From contig CADBQE010000231.1 of the NCBI GenBank assembly GCA_902796695.1, forward strand, positions 1-18,833: a DNA stretch of 18,833 bases, written 5' to 3'. Origin of the DNA: an uncultured Lachnospiraceae bacterium. Lineage in GTDB: Bacteria > Bacillota > Clostridia > Lachnospirales > Lachnospiraceae. The first letter of the stretch is position 1; each line of letters starts with the position of its first letter. Under the pieces are notes generated by a model. The model was not told the origin of the DNA, did no database searches, and saw only the letters and a program-made list of their open reading frames with translations. Positions 6,706 through 12,980 of the stretch are shown here, piece by piece. The translations under genes and the position numbers were made by a program.

Positions 6706-6837
6706 CCGGCCATTTATCCCTCCCGCCCAAAGGACAGGGCGTGAGCATAAAAGGCCGTCTTCCCCTGACACTGCTCCATCCAGGAGCTGCAGGGGAATCA
6801 AGGGGCGTAAGGACGCCCCGGCCCTGAAGAAGGGCCG
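6706..6837. other. Unexplained run of four stable hairpins
   Basis: In the 375-base gap between the sigma operon and the ISL3 remnant, four hairpins follow each other. (1) CGCCC 6724-6728 pairs with GGGCG 6737-6741, enclosed by CGGCC 6707-6711 and GGCCG 6753-6757. (2) TTCCCCTG 6760-6767 pairs with CAGGGGAA 6790-6797, with an inner stem GCTCC 6773-6777 and GGAGC 6783-6787. (3) GGGGCGT 6802-6808 pairs with ACGCCCC 6813-6819 around AAGG. (4) CGGCCCT 6819-6825 pairs with AGGGCCG 6831-6837; its first base is shared with stem 3. None is followed by a T-run, so they are not terminators. They may be a structured leader of the ISL3 element or an unrelated RNA. The strand is not known. Confidence 0.45.
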
Positions 6838-6927
6838 AAATCAGTTGCATAAAAAGGACCCAGCGTCTATGGTGAGAATGCATTTCTTGGCGGAAGTGTG
6901 CAAACTCATCCAGGCGAGGGCCCATGC

Positions 6928-7602
6928 ATGAATTATACACATACCGAATCCGATGGACAACTGGTATTCTCAGAAAACAGGTATCCTTTTTTAAGCATTC
7001 CTTCCCGGCTGGAAGGGTTCAACAACTCCGACACGACCGTGAGGCGATCTGTTTCCGGCCGCGAGGTGTTCTGTTTTAACGGCAGTCTCGATCTGGTGGA
7101 GGCTGACCGCAGATGTCCGAAGTGCGGAGGCCGCATGCACATCAACGGGCATCGGAACCTTATGCCCAGACATCTGTGCTTCGGCGGGAGCCTGTCCGCC
7201 GTAAACTTTGACCGCGTGCATCTTGTCTGCAGATGCGGGCATTCGCGTATGCAGACCGTGCCGTTCAAAGCAGAAGGTCATCAGATATCCGTGGAGCTGT
7301 ACCAGTATACCCGTGACCTTCTGGCACTTGGCACTTACACGCTCAAGCAGGTCGCCGAGATCACAGGGCTCGGCAAGAACACCGTCAAGGAGATCGATCT
7401 AAAACGCCTGAAAGAGCTTTATACCATCGACGGCGCAAAACTGATCCGGCCGGAAAAGCCTGCCCGGATGCTTGCCATAGACGAGTTCAAACTCCACAAC
7501 GGCTACCGCTATGCCACCCATATCATAGACGTGGATACCGGCCATATCCTCTGGATCTCCCACGGGAAGAAAAAGCAGGTATCCCATAAGATTTGTGATT
7601 GA
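6928..7602 (+). pseudogene. ISL3-family transposase, truncated in the catalytic domain
   Basis: From the ATG at 6928 (CGAGGG 7 bases upstream) the 224-residue frame shows the ISL3 layout: a zinc finger with CPKCGGRM at 63-70 and CRCG at 101-104, a helix-turn-helix at about 139-158 (TLKQVAEITGLGKNTVKEID), and the opening of the DDE domain, MLAIDEFKLHNGYRYATH, with the first catalytic Asp at 185. At about position 7582 the match ends abruptly after GKKKQV, and six unrelated codons lead to a stop. A full ISL3 transposase is about 400 residues or more, so the second half, with the remaining catalytic acids, is missing and the protein should be inactive. The break leads within 50 bases into promoter motif copy C. 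Confidence 0.85.
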
Positions 7603-7632
7603 GGCAAAAAATCAAAAAAAATTTATATTCGA

Positions 7633-7663
7633 TGTCCGTTTTTGCGCTTGCGGATTGTTATAT
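7633..7663 (+). promoter_or_regulatory. Conserved 31-bp ECF-type promoter motif, copy C
   Basis: TGTCCGTTTTTGC and TTGTTATAT are separated by nine bases, ending 31 bases before the small secreted-protein gene at 7695. An A/T-rich run (7604-7629) precedes it, as at the other copies. Confidence 0.7.
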
Positions 7664-7694
7664 GGTTAAAAGCCAAAAATAAGGAGGCCTAAGA

Positions 7695-8051
7695 ATGAAA
7701 AAGAAACTGATCGCAATTCTGCTGATTGCAACGTTGCTGCTCCCTGCCTGGTGTGAACAAAAGTCGCGTGCAGCTTCGGCACCGGAACTGAATCTGTACT
7801 TCCTGAATAACGAAGCACATTGTTCAGCTTCCGTTAGAGGCTCAGGGAGAATAGTAGTTCAGATGGAACTGTGGCATGGGAATACCGTGGTGTTTTCATG
7901 GAACAGTTCGGGCAATAAGACGGTGAGTCTGAATGAGACTTGTGATGTGATTCCCGGGTATACCTACACACTCAAACTGAATGGAACTATTGGAGGTGTC
8001 GCGTTTCAGGAATATAGCGTAACCAGAACAAATTACGAAATGAACAAATGA
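7695..8051 (+). CDS. Small secreted protein, unknown function
   Basis: The 118-residue protein has a strong signal peptide (MKKK, hydrophobic residues 5-18, probable cleavage near the Ala-rich AASA at 26-29). The mature part of about 90 residues is rich in Ser, Asn, Thr and aromatic residues, with alternating polar and hydrophobic stretches (RIVVQMELWHG, YTYTLKLNGT), suggesting a small beta-sandwich. Two cysteines (C43 and C83) could form a disulfide. Cys20 is not in a proper lipobox. AAGGAGG lies 7 bases upstream of the start, and copy C of the 31-bp motif lies just before it, so it is a likely effector of the envelope regulon. No family is recognised. Confidence 0.75.
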   Translation: MKKKLIAILLIATLLLPAWCEQKSRAASAPELNLYFLNNEAHCSASVRGSGRIVVQMELWHGNTVVFSWNSSGNKTVSLNETCDVIPGYTYTLKLNGTIGGVAFQEYSVTRTNYEMNK

Positions 8052-8064
8052 GAATGAATTCTCA
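8049..8064. repeat. Short palindrome at the end of the secreted-protein gene
   Basis: TGAGAAT and ATTCTCA are separated by GA, a perfect 7-bp inverted repeat that begins at the stop codon. There is no T-run after it. It could be an mRNA 3' end hairpin or a protein-binding site. Confidence 0.4.
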
Positions 8065-8166
8065 GGGAACAACCACTCTAAATACCTGCAAGGATGGAAA
8101 CCAGTCATGATGACATTAGGAAGCAAAAAAACGGATCCGGGCCAGAGAGGCCTTCCGGAAAAATAG

Positions 8167-8268
8167 AAGAGGCAAACAAGGCCGAACAAGGGTATCGATG
8201 TTCTGTCATTCAGTAATATGGAACAGGCGAAGGAATACGCGGAGAAGTATGTGCAGCTGATTCCATAG
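8167..8268 (+). pseudogene. Short decayed coding remnant
   Basis: The 355-base gap 8052-8406 holds this frame, which runs from just after a stop to a TAG at 8266-8268. Its end reads NKGIDVLSFSNMEQAKEYAE and then KYVQLIP, a protein-like helical sequence with no start codon or ribosome binding site. It looks like the C-terminal scrap of a lost gene. The family is unknown. The rest of the gap holds the palindromic repeat at 8303-8330 and nothing else that I can identify. Confidence 0.3.
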
Positions 8269-8302
8269 AACCAAATATGTTTTATGCAGTTGATATAACA
8301 TT

Positions 8303-8330
8303 GCGGGCGGGCGATGCCCGCCCCTACGAT
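8303..8330. repeat. Palindromic repeat related to the 12.7-kb repeat array
   Basis: GGGCGGGC (8305-8312) and GCCCGCCC (8316-8323) form a perfect 8-bp stem around GAT, followed by CTACGAT. Read on the minus strand this is ATCGTAGGGGC plus a GC-rich palindrome, the same plan as the units at 12695-12960. It is probably a member of a dispersed REP-like family. Confidence 0.6.
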
Positions 8331-8406
8331 AGCATTGAGAACTGGTATGGCGTGGGAACGACCGCTGATTGTCTGTAAAAAAAGTGAACAAGGGGAGGTG
8401 ATATGT

Positions 8407-9111
8407 ATGAAAAGAATTATCATTGTTATATTATATCTGGTCCTGCTACTCACTGCCTGCAGCCGGACCGACCCGTCCGCAGAGAGCATGAAAACTCTCC
8501 CCGTGGTGACCGGCAGTCTTCGCCCTGCCACTCCCGGCCAGACCTGGCCGGAGGACACGGATGCGGCAGGGACAGTGTTTTCGGAGCAGGAACTACGGGA
8601 CCTGAACACGTTTCTGGACTGGCGCATTGACCGGATCCCCTGCATGTTTCTGACCTGCAGTTATGACAGACCGGAGGACATCGACTTTGACCTGGTGCTC
8701 TACAATGGCATCTCGTCTAACGCAATGTCCGAGCCGGTTCCGGACGAAGAAAAGGAAGCGGTGGCAAAAGCGCTGGGGCGGGAGAGCATTCTGGAGCATG
8801 GCTTGCCGGTGCAGAAGCGGCCAAAAGCGAAGGTGACGGACCTGATCTGCCGGTATACCGGCCTTTCCGAAGAGGCGGCTGCGCAGATAGAGCTGGGATA
8901 TCCTTATCTGGCGGAATACGACGCGTATTACAGTTTTTATTCGGACAATGAGGTGATCATGCCGAAGACGGAAAAAGCGATCTGGATAGACGGGACGCAG
9001 TCACAGGCGCAGGTGCGGTGGACGGACAGTGTCCGGGACCGCGCGGGGACGGCTATCATGGAGAAGACAGCGGAAGGGTGGCACTTTGTCTCGAATCATA
9101 TCGAACGATAA
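8407..9111 (+). CDS. Putative lipoprotein, unknown function
   Basis: The 234-residue protein starts with a lipoprotein signal (MKRIIIVILYLVLLLTACSR) with the lipidated cysteine at residue 18, so it should be anchored outside the membrane. A Pro/Thr-rich linker follows, then a domain of about 170 residues with many acidic and aromatic residues. The final segment (AIMEKTAEGWHFVSNHIE) looks like the last strands of an NTF2-like or similar small beta-rich fold, though this is only an impression. The start is fixed by AGGGGAGGTG 8 bases upstream; the frame is open further upstream, but into repeat sequence. It stands alone between the repeat at 8303 and the yhbY promoter. No family name can be given. 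Confidence 0.7.
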   Translation: MKRIIIVILYLVLLLTACSRTDPSAESMKTLPVVTGSLRPATPGQTWPEDTDAAGTVFSEQELRDLNTFLDWRIDRIPCMFLTCSYDRPEDIDFDLVLYNGISSNAMSEPVPDEEKEAVAKALGRESILEHGLPVQKRPKAKVTDLICRYTGLSEEAAAQIELGYPYLAEYDAYYSFYSDNEVIMPKTEKAIWIDGTQSQAQVRWTDSVRDRAGTAIMEKTAEGWHFVSNHIER

Positions 9112-9113
9112 CA

Positions 9114-9142
9114 TTGCAATTTGAAACGGACCATGCTATCCT
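9114..9142 (+). promoter_or_regulatory. Probable sigma-A promoter of the yhbY operon
   Basis: TTGCAA (9114-9119) and TATCCT (9137-9142) are 17 bases apart, with TG one base before the -10 (extended -10). It lies directly after the lipoprotein gene and 40 bases before yhbY. Confidence 0.55.
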
Positions 9143-9182
9143 TTACAAGGGATGAGAGGCTTTATCCCCAGGAAGGAAACGT

Positions 9183-9479
9183 ATGACGGAATTAAACAGC
9201 AAGCAGCGCAGTTATCTGATGAAGCTGGCGGCTGCGGAAAACCCTCTGTTTCAAATTGGAAAAGCAGGGCTGACGCCGGAGGTGTGCACCGCCGTCAGCG
9301 AAGCCCTGGAAGCCAGGGAACTGGTGAAGATCGGCCTGCTCAAGAATTGCTTTGACGATATCCGCAATCTGGCGGAGGCACTGGCCGGCCGCACCCGTTC
9401 GCAGGTGGTGACGGTCATCGGGCGGAAGATCGTGCTCTACCGCCCGTCCAAGACTAAGAAAGTGATAGAACTGCCGTGA
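9183..9479 (+). CDS. yhbY: YhbY family RNA-binding protein (CRM domain)
   Basis: The 98-residue protein is a single CRM domain, an RNA-binding fold linked to large ribosomal subunit assembly (B. subtilis YqeI, E. coli YhbY). It has the expected features in order: N-terminal LNSKQRSYLMKLA, the conserved loop IGKAGLTPEV (the GxxG RNA-binding loop), LEARELVKIGLLKNC, and the closing VVTVIGRKIVLYRPSK. Length matches the family. It opens a classic Firmicutes order of yhbY, nadD, yqeK, rsfS, and its TGA overlaps the GTG start of the next gene by two bases within GTGA. Translation of the two is probably coupled. Confidence 0.93.
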   Translation: MTELNSKQRSYLMKLAAAENPLFQIGKAGLTPEVCTAVSEALEARELVKIGLLKNCFDDIRNLAEALAGRTRSQVVTVIGRKIVLYRPSKTKKVIELP

Positions 9480-10663
9480 AGGAAAACAGCAGGCACATAG
9501 CCGTGGTGGGAGGCACTTTCGACCCCATCCACGCCGGCCATATCCGGCTGGGGCGGGCGGCGCTGGCGGCACTGCCGTTAGACGAGGTCTGGTTTATGCC
9601 TTCCGGTTCCAATAATTACCGCTCTGTTCTGGGGCTTCGGGCGGAAAAGCGGCACCGCGAAGCCATGGTGCGGCTGGCGCTGGCCGGCGAACAGGAAGAA
9701 AAATTTGTCTTTTCAGACTGGGAATGCGCCCAGTCCGGTTCTACCTACACTTCAAAAACATTTGCGCAGCTCAACGCCCTTTATCCGGAAGTGACCTGGT
9801 ATTACGTGGTCGGTGCGGATACGCTTTACGCGCTCAAATACTGGGAGGAGCCGGAACTGATCTGCAATTCGGTCGTGCTGCTGGCCGCCGGGCGCCGCGA
9901 ACAGGTGGAGGACAGCTCGCTGCAGGAGACCGCGCGGACGCTGCGGGAGAAATACGGCGCGGACATCCGCTTTATCCCCTGGGAAGACATTCCGATATCC
10001 TCCACACAGATCCGGCAGAAACACCGGGAAGGAAAACTTTCGCGCGAGGATCTGCCCTCCGGCGTTTTCAGCTATATGAAGGCCCATCATCTTTACCGCT
10101 CTCTGGAAGAACTGAGCGACGGCGAGATCCTGGACCGCTGCGACGCCACGCCGCAGGAGCGCGAATACTACGAGCGGCTGACCGGCATGCTGAAGCCCCG
10201 CCGTGTGCGGCACAGCCTGGGCGTGATGCATATGGCCATGCTGCTGGCGGACGGCTACCGCAACGTATCCGTAGAGCAGGCGCGGCTGGCCGGACTGCTG
10301 CACGACTGCGGCCGCACGGAGGATAATGCCTTAAATGCCCTGGGACATGCACCGGCCGGCGCGCAGATCGCACGGCGGCTGTTCGGCGTGAAGGACGAGG
10401 CGGTCTTAAGCGCCATCCGCTGGCATACGACGGGCCGCCCGGGTATGACGGAACTGGAAAAAGTCATCTTTACGGCAGACTATATCGAACCCTTCCGGGC
10501 CACCATGGTGGACCTGGATAAAGCGCGCCGGATCGCCTATACGGATCTGGAGCAGGCGGTCGCTTTTATGGGAGAAAGCACGATCCGCTACCTGCAGTCA
10601 CGGGGCGAGGACATTGATCCCATTACCCTGGAAACCGTTAATTACTACCGGAGCCGTCACTGA
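9476..10663 (+). CDS. nadD-yqeK: Fused nicotinate-nucleotide adenylyltransferase NadD and HD hydrolase YqeK
   Basis: Residues 1-205 are NadD, which makes nicotinic acid adenine dinucleotide from NaMN and ATP in NAD synthesis. Visible are GGTFDPIHAGH (12-22), the nucleotidyltransferase GxFxPxHxGH motif, and ISSTQIR (174-180). Residues 225-395 are YqeK-like: H246 in RHSLGV, H276-D277 in LLHDCGR, H317 in HTTG and D335 in TADYIEP give the metal ligands of an HD phosphohydrolase. YqeK enzymes cleave diadenosine tetraphosphate symmetrically. The start is GTG, overlapping yhbY. There is no stop or start between the halves: in most Firmicutes these are two adjacent genes, and here they form one chain whose 395 residues are about the sum of both. 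A 25-base gap leads to rsfS. Confidence 0.92.
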   Translation: MKENSRHIAVVGGTFDPIHAGHIRLGRAALAALPLDEVWFMPSGSNNYRSVLGLRAEKRHREAMVRLALAGEQEEKFVFSDWECAQSGSTYTSKTFAQLNALYPEVTWYYVVGADTLYALKYWEEPELICNSVVLLAAGRREQVEDSSLQETARTLREKYGADIRFIPWEDIPISSTQIRQKHREGKLSREDLPSGVFSYMKAHHLYRSLEELSDGEILDRCDATPQEREYYERLTGMLKPRRVRHSLGVMHMAMLLADGYRNVSVEQARLAGLLHDCGRTEDNALNALGHAPAGAQIARRLFGVKDEAVLSAIRWHTTGRPGMTELEKVIFTADYIEPFRATMVDLDKARRIAYTDLEQAVAFMGESTIRYLQSRGEDIDPITLETVNYYRSRH

Positions 10664-10688
10664 CGGCGGAAAAAGAAAAGGAGCTTAT

Positions 10689-11054
10689 ATGGAATACAGC
10701 CCGAAACAGCAAATGGAAACCCTGTACCGTATCCTGTCCGAAAAGCAGGGGCAGGACATTACCGTCATCGATATCAGCGAGATCAGCACGCTGGCGGATT
10801 ATTTTATCATTACGCACGGCAACAATACGCCGCATGTGGATTCCCTGGTGGACGCCGCCGAGGAAGCCATGGACAAACTCGGCATTCCCTGCCGCAGCCG
10901 GGAAGGTCTGCGCGGCGGCCGCTGGGTGCTGCTGGACTACGGCGATGTGGTGGTCAATGTTTTCTCGAAAGAAGACCGGATGTGGTATGACCTGGAGCGC
11001 ATCTGGCGCGACGGCAAACTGGTGAATCCGGAACAGCCCGGTGAGGAAAAATGA
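10689..11054 (+). CDS. rsfS: Ribosome silencing factor RsfS (YbeB/Iojap family)
   Basis: The 121-residue protein matches the RsfS family in length and motifs: DITVIDISEISTLADYFII near the N-terminus, then the SREGLRGGRWVLLDYGDVVV core and the VNVFSKEDRMWYDLERIW ending. RsfS binds ribosomal protein uL14 and blocks subunit joining when nutrients are scarce. The ATG at 10689 has AAAAGGAG 5 bases upstream; the upstream open frame back to 10614 overlaps the NadD-YqeK end and is not used. Its TGA overlaps the next start by four bases (ATGA), so the operon continues into the membrane protein. Confidence 0.93.
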   Translation: MEYSPKQQMETLYRILSEKQGQDITVIDISEISTLADYFIITHGNNTPHVDSLVDAAEEAMDKLGIPCRSREGLRGGRWVLLDYGDVVVNVFSKEDRMWYDLERIWRDGKLVNPEQPGEEK

Positions 11055-11845
11055 GCCGCTCCCCCGAGATCCCGTCGGAACCAGTCCGCCGGAAAAAACG
11101 GCAGGCGCGCCGGGGCCGGGACAGAGACCGCCAGCCCGCCTGGCTGTGGATCGTGCTCCTCTTCGCGCTGGCTTCTCTGACCGCTGCCTGGGCTTCTTCC
11201 TGCGGGAAGCAGCAGACGGCCTATTCGGATATCCCGGAAAGTACCGTGCGCCGCAGCCGTCTGGAACTGTCCACCCTGCGGGAGACCGCTTATTTCACGG
11301 ACCGCATGGGCTGGCTGGAAAGCAATCCGAAACAGGCGGAAAGCGGCCTGCGGTATTTCTATGAGAAGACCGGCGTGCAGCCGCACCTGTACATCCGCAG
11401 CGCGGCGGGCGCCCGTACGGTGGGCCGGGCGGAAATGGACGGCTATGCGGAGGCCCTGTACGGCAGCCTGTTTTCGGACGGCGGTCATCTGCTGATCCTG
11501 CTGGATGAGCAGCCGGACCGGGAACCGCCTTTCATGATCGGCTTTGCCGCGGGCCGGGACGCGGCTTCCGTCCTGGACGAAGAAGCGCTTGCGATCCTGG
11601 AGGCCTACTGGAAAGCGGCCTTTTCGGACGGAGAGGGACTTACTTCCCCTCAGAAAGCCGCCGCGGCCGGCGAAGCCCTGCGCCGTACGGCGGATAATAT
11701 CATGGGGGAAAGAAACAGCACCGGCTGGGTCATTGCTCTGGTCGTACTGGTGGGCGCGCTCCTGCTGTTTGCCGGGCGGGATTTCCTGAAGGCCTGGAAC
11801 CGCCTGAACAAAAAAGAAGACCGGGCGGGAAGCGGAAATGCTTGA
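11051..11845 (+). CDS. Two-pass membrane protein, possibly TPM-domain-like
   Basis: The 264-residue protein has a very basic N-terminus (residues 12-28), a transmembrane helix at about 31-50, an extracellular domain of about 170 residues, and a second helix at about 226-242 followed by a charged tail. The outer domain begins with TAYFTDRMGWLE, then LRYFYEKTGVQPHLYIR and GGHLLILLDE. That order (degradation-prone start, a helix ending in a TG-V-Q-type strand, then a hydrophobic LLILL strand) recalls TPM (YgcG-type) domains, but the match is weak. It overlaps rsfS by four bases and its end overlaps the promoter of pspA, so it probably belongs to the yhbY operon. Its function is unknown. Confidence 0.75.
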   Translation: MSRSPEIPSEPVRRKKRQARRGRDRDRQPAWLWIVLLFALASLTAAWASSCGKQQTAYSDIPESTVRRSRLELSTLRETAYFTDRMGWLESNPKQAESGLRYFYEKTGVQPHLYIRSAAGARTVGRAEMDGYAEALYGSLFSDGGHLLILLDEQPDREPPFMIGFAAGRDAASVLDEEALAILEAYWKAAFSDGEGLTSPQKAAAAGEALRRTADNIMGERNSTGWVIALVVLVGALLLFAGRDFLKAWNRLNKKEDRAGSGNA

Positions 11846-11870
11846 CCCCGGAAGACTTTTTCCGTACAAT
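11842..11870 (+). promoter_or_regulatory. Sigma-A promoter of pspA
   Basis: TTGACC (11842-11847) and TACAAT (11865-11870) are 17 bases apart, close to the sigma-A consensus. The -35 overlaps the stop codon of the preceding gene. The promoter gives pspA independent expression with a leader of about 50 bases. Confidence 0.75.
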
Positions 11871-11928
11871 AGATAAGAACGGAAGGGATTGGACCCTGTT
11901 TGATATTATTAAGCAAAAGGAGCAGAAA

Positions 11929-12618
11929 ATGGGTATTTTACAGCGTTTCAAAGACATCATTTCTTCCAACGTCAATGCCATGCTGGACAAGGCGGAAGAT
12001 CCGGAAAAGATGATCGAGCAGTATCTGCGTGAGCTGACCGGCGACCTGGCGGAAGTCAAGCGGGAGACCGCTTCCGTCATGGCGGACGAAGCCAAAGCCA
12101 AGAGAAACCTGGTCGCCAATCAGGAAGAGGTCGAAAAATACACGGCCATGGCGAAGAAAGCTCTGGCGGCCGGCGACGAAGCTTCCGCCAAAATCTTCAT
12201 TAAGAAGAAACAGTCTCTGGAAGAAGTGGGCGAGTCCCTGCAGCAGATGTATGACGTAGCGGCCTCCAACTCCGCCAAGATGCGCCAGATGCACGACAAG
12301 CTGGTGGCTGACCTGCAGGAGCTGCAGCAGCGCAAGGCCGTGATCCAGGCCAAGATCAAGATCGCCAAGGCACAGCAGAAGGTCAACGAAGCGGCCAAGA
12401 ACTCCGCCGCCAACAAAGCCGAAGCTTCCCTGGGCGCCTTCTCCCGCATTGAAGAGAAAGTCGACCACATGCTGGACGAAGCCAATGCCATGGCCGAACT
12501 GCAGCTGGAGCCGGTGGACGAAACCATGGCCGCGGAAGCCCGCTACCACGAAGCCCTCTCCAACAGCAAAGTAGACGCCGAACTGGAAGCCATGAAAGCC
12601 GAACTCGGCCTGGGCTGA
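11929..12618 (+). CDS. pspA: PspA/IM30 family phage shock protein
   Basis: The 229-residue protein begins with MGILQRFKDIISSNVNAMLD, the amphipathic membrane-binding helix of PspA/IM30 proteins, followed by KAEDPEKMIEQYLREL, a family hallmark, and then long alpha-helical coiled coil rich in Ala, Lys, Glu and Gln to about residue 160, with a shorter C-terminal helical part. Length fits the family. PspA proteins form rod- or ring-like assemblies on the cytoplasmic face of stressed membranes. The ATG at 11929 has AAAAGGAG 6 bases upstream; an earlier ATG (11842) overlaps the promoter and is not used. The gene has its own promoter and a strong terminator. The PspB/C or LiaIH-type partners are not adjacent. 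Confidence 0.93.
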   Translation: MGILQRFKDIISSNVNAMLDKAEDPEKMIEQYLRELTGDLAEVKRETASVMADEAKAKRNLVANQEEVEKYTAMAKKALAAGDEASAKIFIKKKQSLEEVGESLQQMYDVAASNSAKMRQMHDKLVADLQELQQRKAVIQAKIKIAKAQQKVNEAAKNSAANKAEASLGAFSRIEEKVDHMLDEANAMAELQLEPVDETMAAEARYHEALSNSKVDAELEAMKAELGLG

Positions 12619-12637
12619 CCCCTGACACAATACCCCT

Positions 12638-12688
12638 GAAACGGCCCCGGGACCCCTCCGCAAGGAAGCCTCCCGGGACCGTTTTTTA
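12638..12688 (+). terminator. Intrinsic terminator of pspA
   Basis: AACGG-C-CCCGGGA pairs with TCCCGGG-A-CCGTT (one mismatch) and runs into TTTTTTATT. It lies 20 bases past the pspA stop. Confidence 0.9.
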
Positions 12689-12694
12689 TTGGGA

Positions 12695-12960
12695 CCGGGG
12701 CCGGCATCGCCGAGGGCTTTCGTAGGGGCCGCTTTGTAAGCGGCCCGATCAGGCGGAACCAAAAAAACCGTCCCCATGGTTCCGGGGCCGGCATCGTCGA
12801 GGGCTTTCGTAGGGGCCGCTTTGTAAGCGGCCCGATCAGGCGGGACCAAAAAAACCGTCCCCATGACTCCGGGGCCGGCATCGCCGAGGCTATCGTAGGG
12901 GACGGCATCGCCGAGGCTTTCGTAGGGGCCGCTTTGTAAGCGGCCCGATCAGGCGGGACC
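12695..12960. repeat. 87-bp tandem repeats carrying palindromes
   Basis: Units start at 12695, 12782 and 12869, each with CCGGGGCCGGCATCG, exactly 87 bases apart. The first two are complete and nearly identical. The third is rearranged, with an inner duplication of GGCATCGCCGAGGCT around 12878-12921. Every unit holds GGGCCGCTT-TGT-AAGCGGCCC, a perfect 9-bp stem. The sequence between pspA and the convergent STAS-kinase gene is taken up by the terminator and these repeats; a further short inverted repeat, GGCGCC-CCAT-GGCGCC, follows at 12962-12977. The minus-strand reading frames across the array are artefacts of the repeats. Confidence 0.85.
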
Positions 12961-12980
12961 TGGCGCCCCATGGCGCCGGG

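Noticed and set aside
8314..8406. N-terminal extension of the lipoprotein
   Set aside because: It runs into the palindromic repeat region; the lipobox and ribosome binding site fix the start at 8407.
11842..11928. Longer start for pspA at 11842
   Set aside because: It overlaps the -35 of a good promoter and adds residues not found in the family; the ATG at 11929 has a strong ribosome binding site and the canonical MGILQRFKDI start.
12695..12960. The 87-bp repeats as a CRISPR array
   Set aside because: The whole unit is conserved, with no unique spacers between short repeats, and no cas genes are nearby.
12543..12971. Minus-strand reading frame with repeated GPLTKRPLRKPS segments
   Set aside because: The repetition comes from the 87-bp DNA repeats. 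There is no ribosome binding site, and the frame overlaps the pspA end on the other strand.
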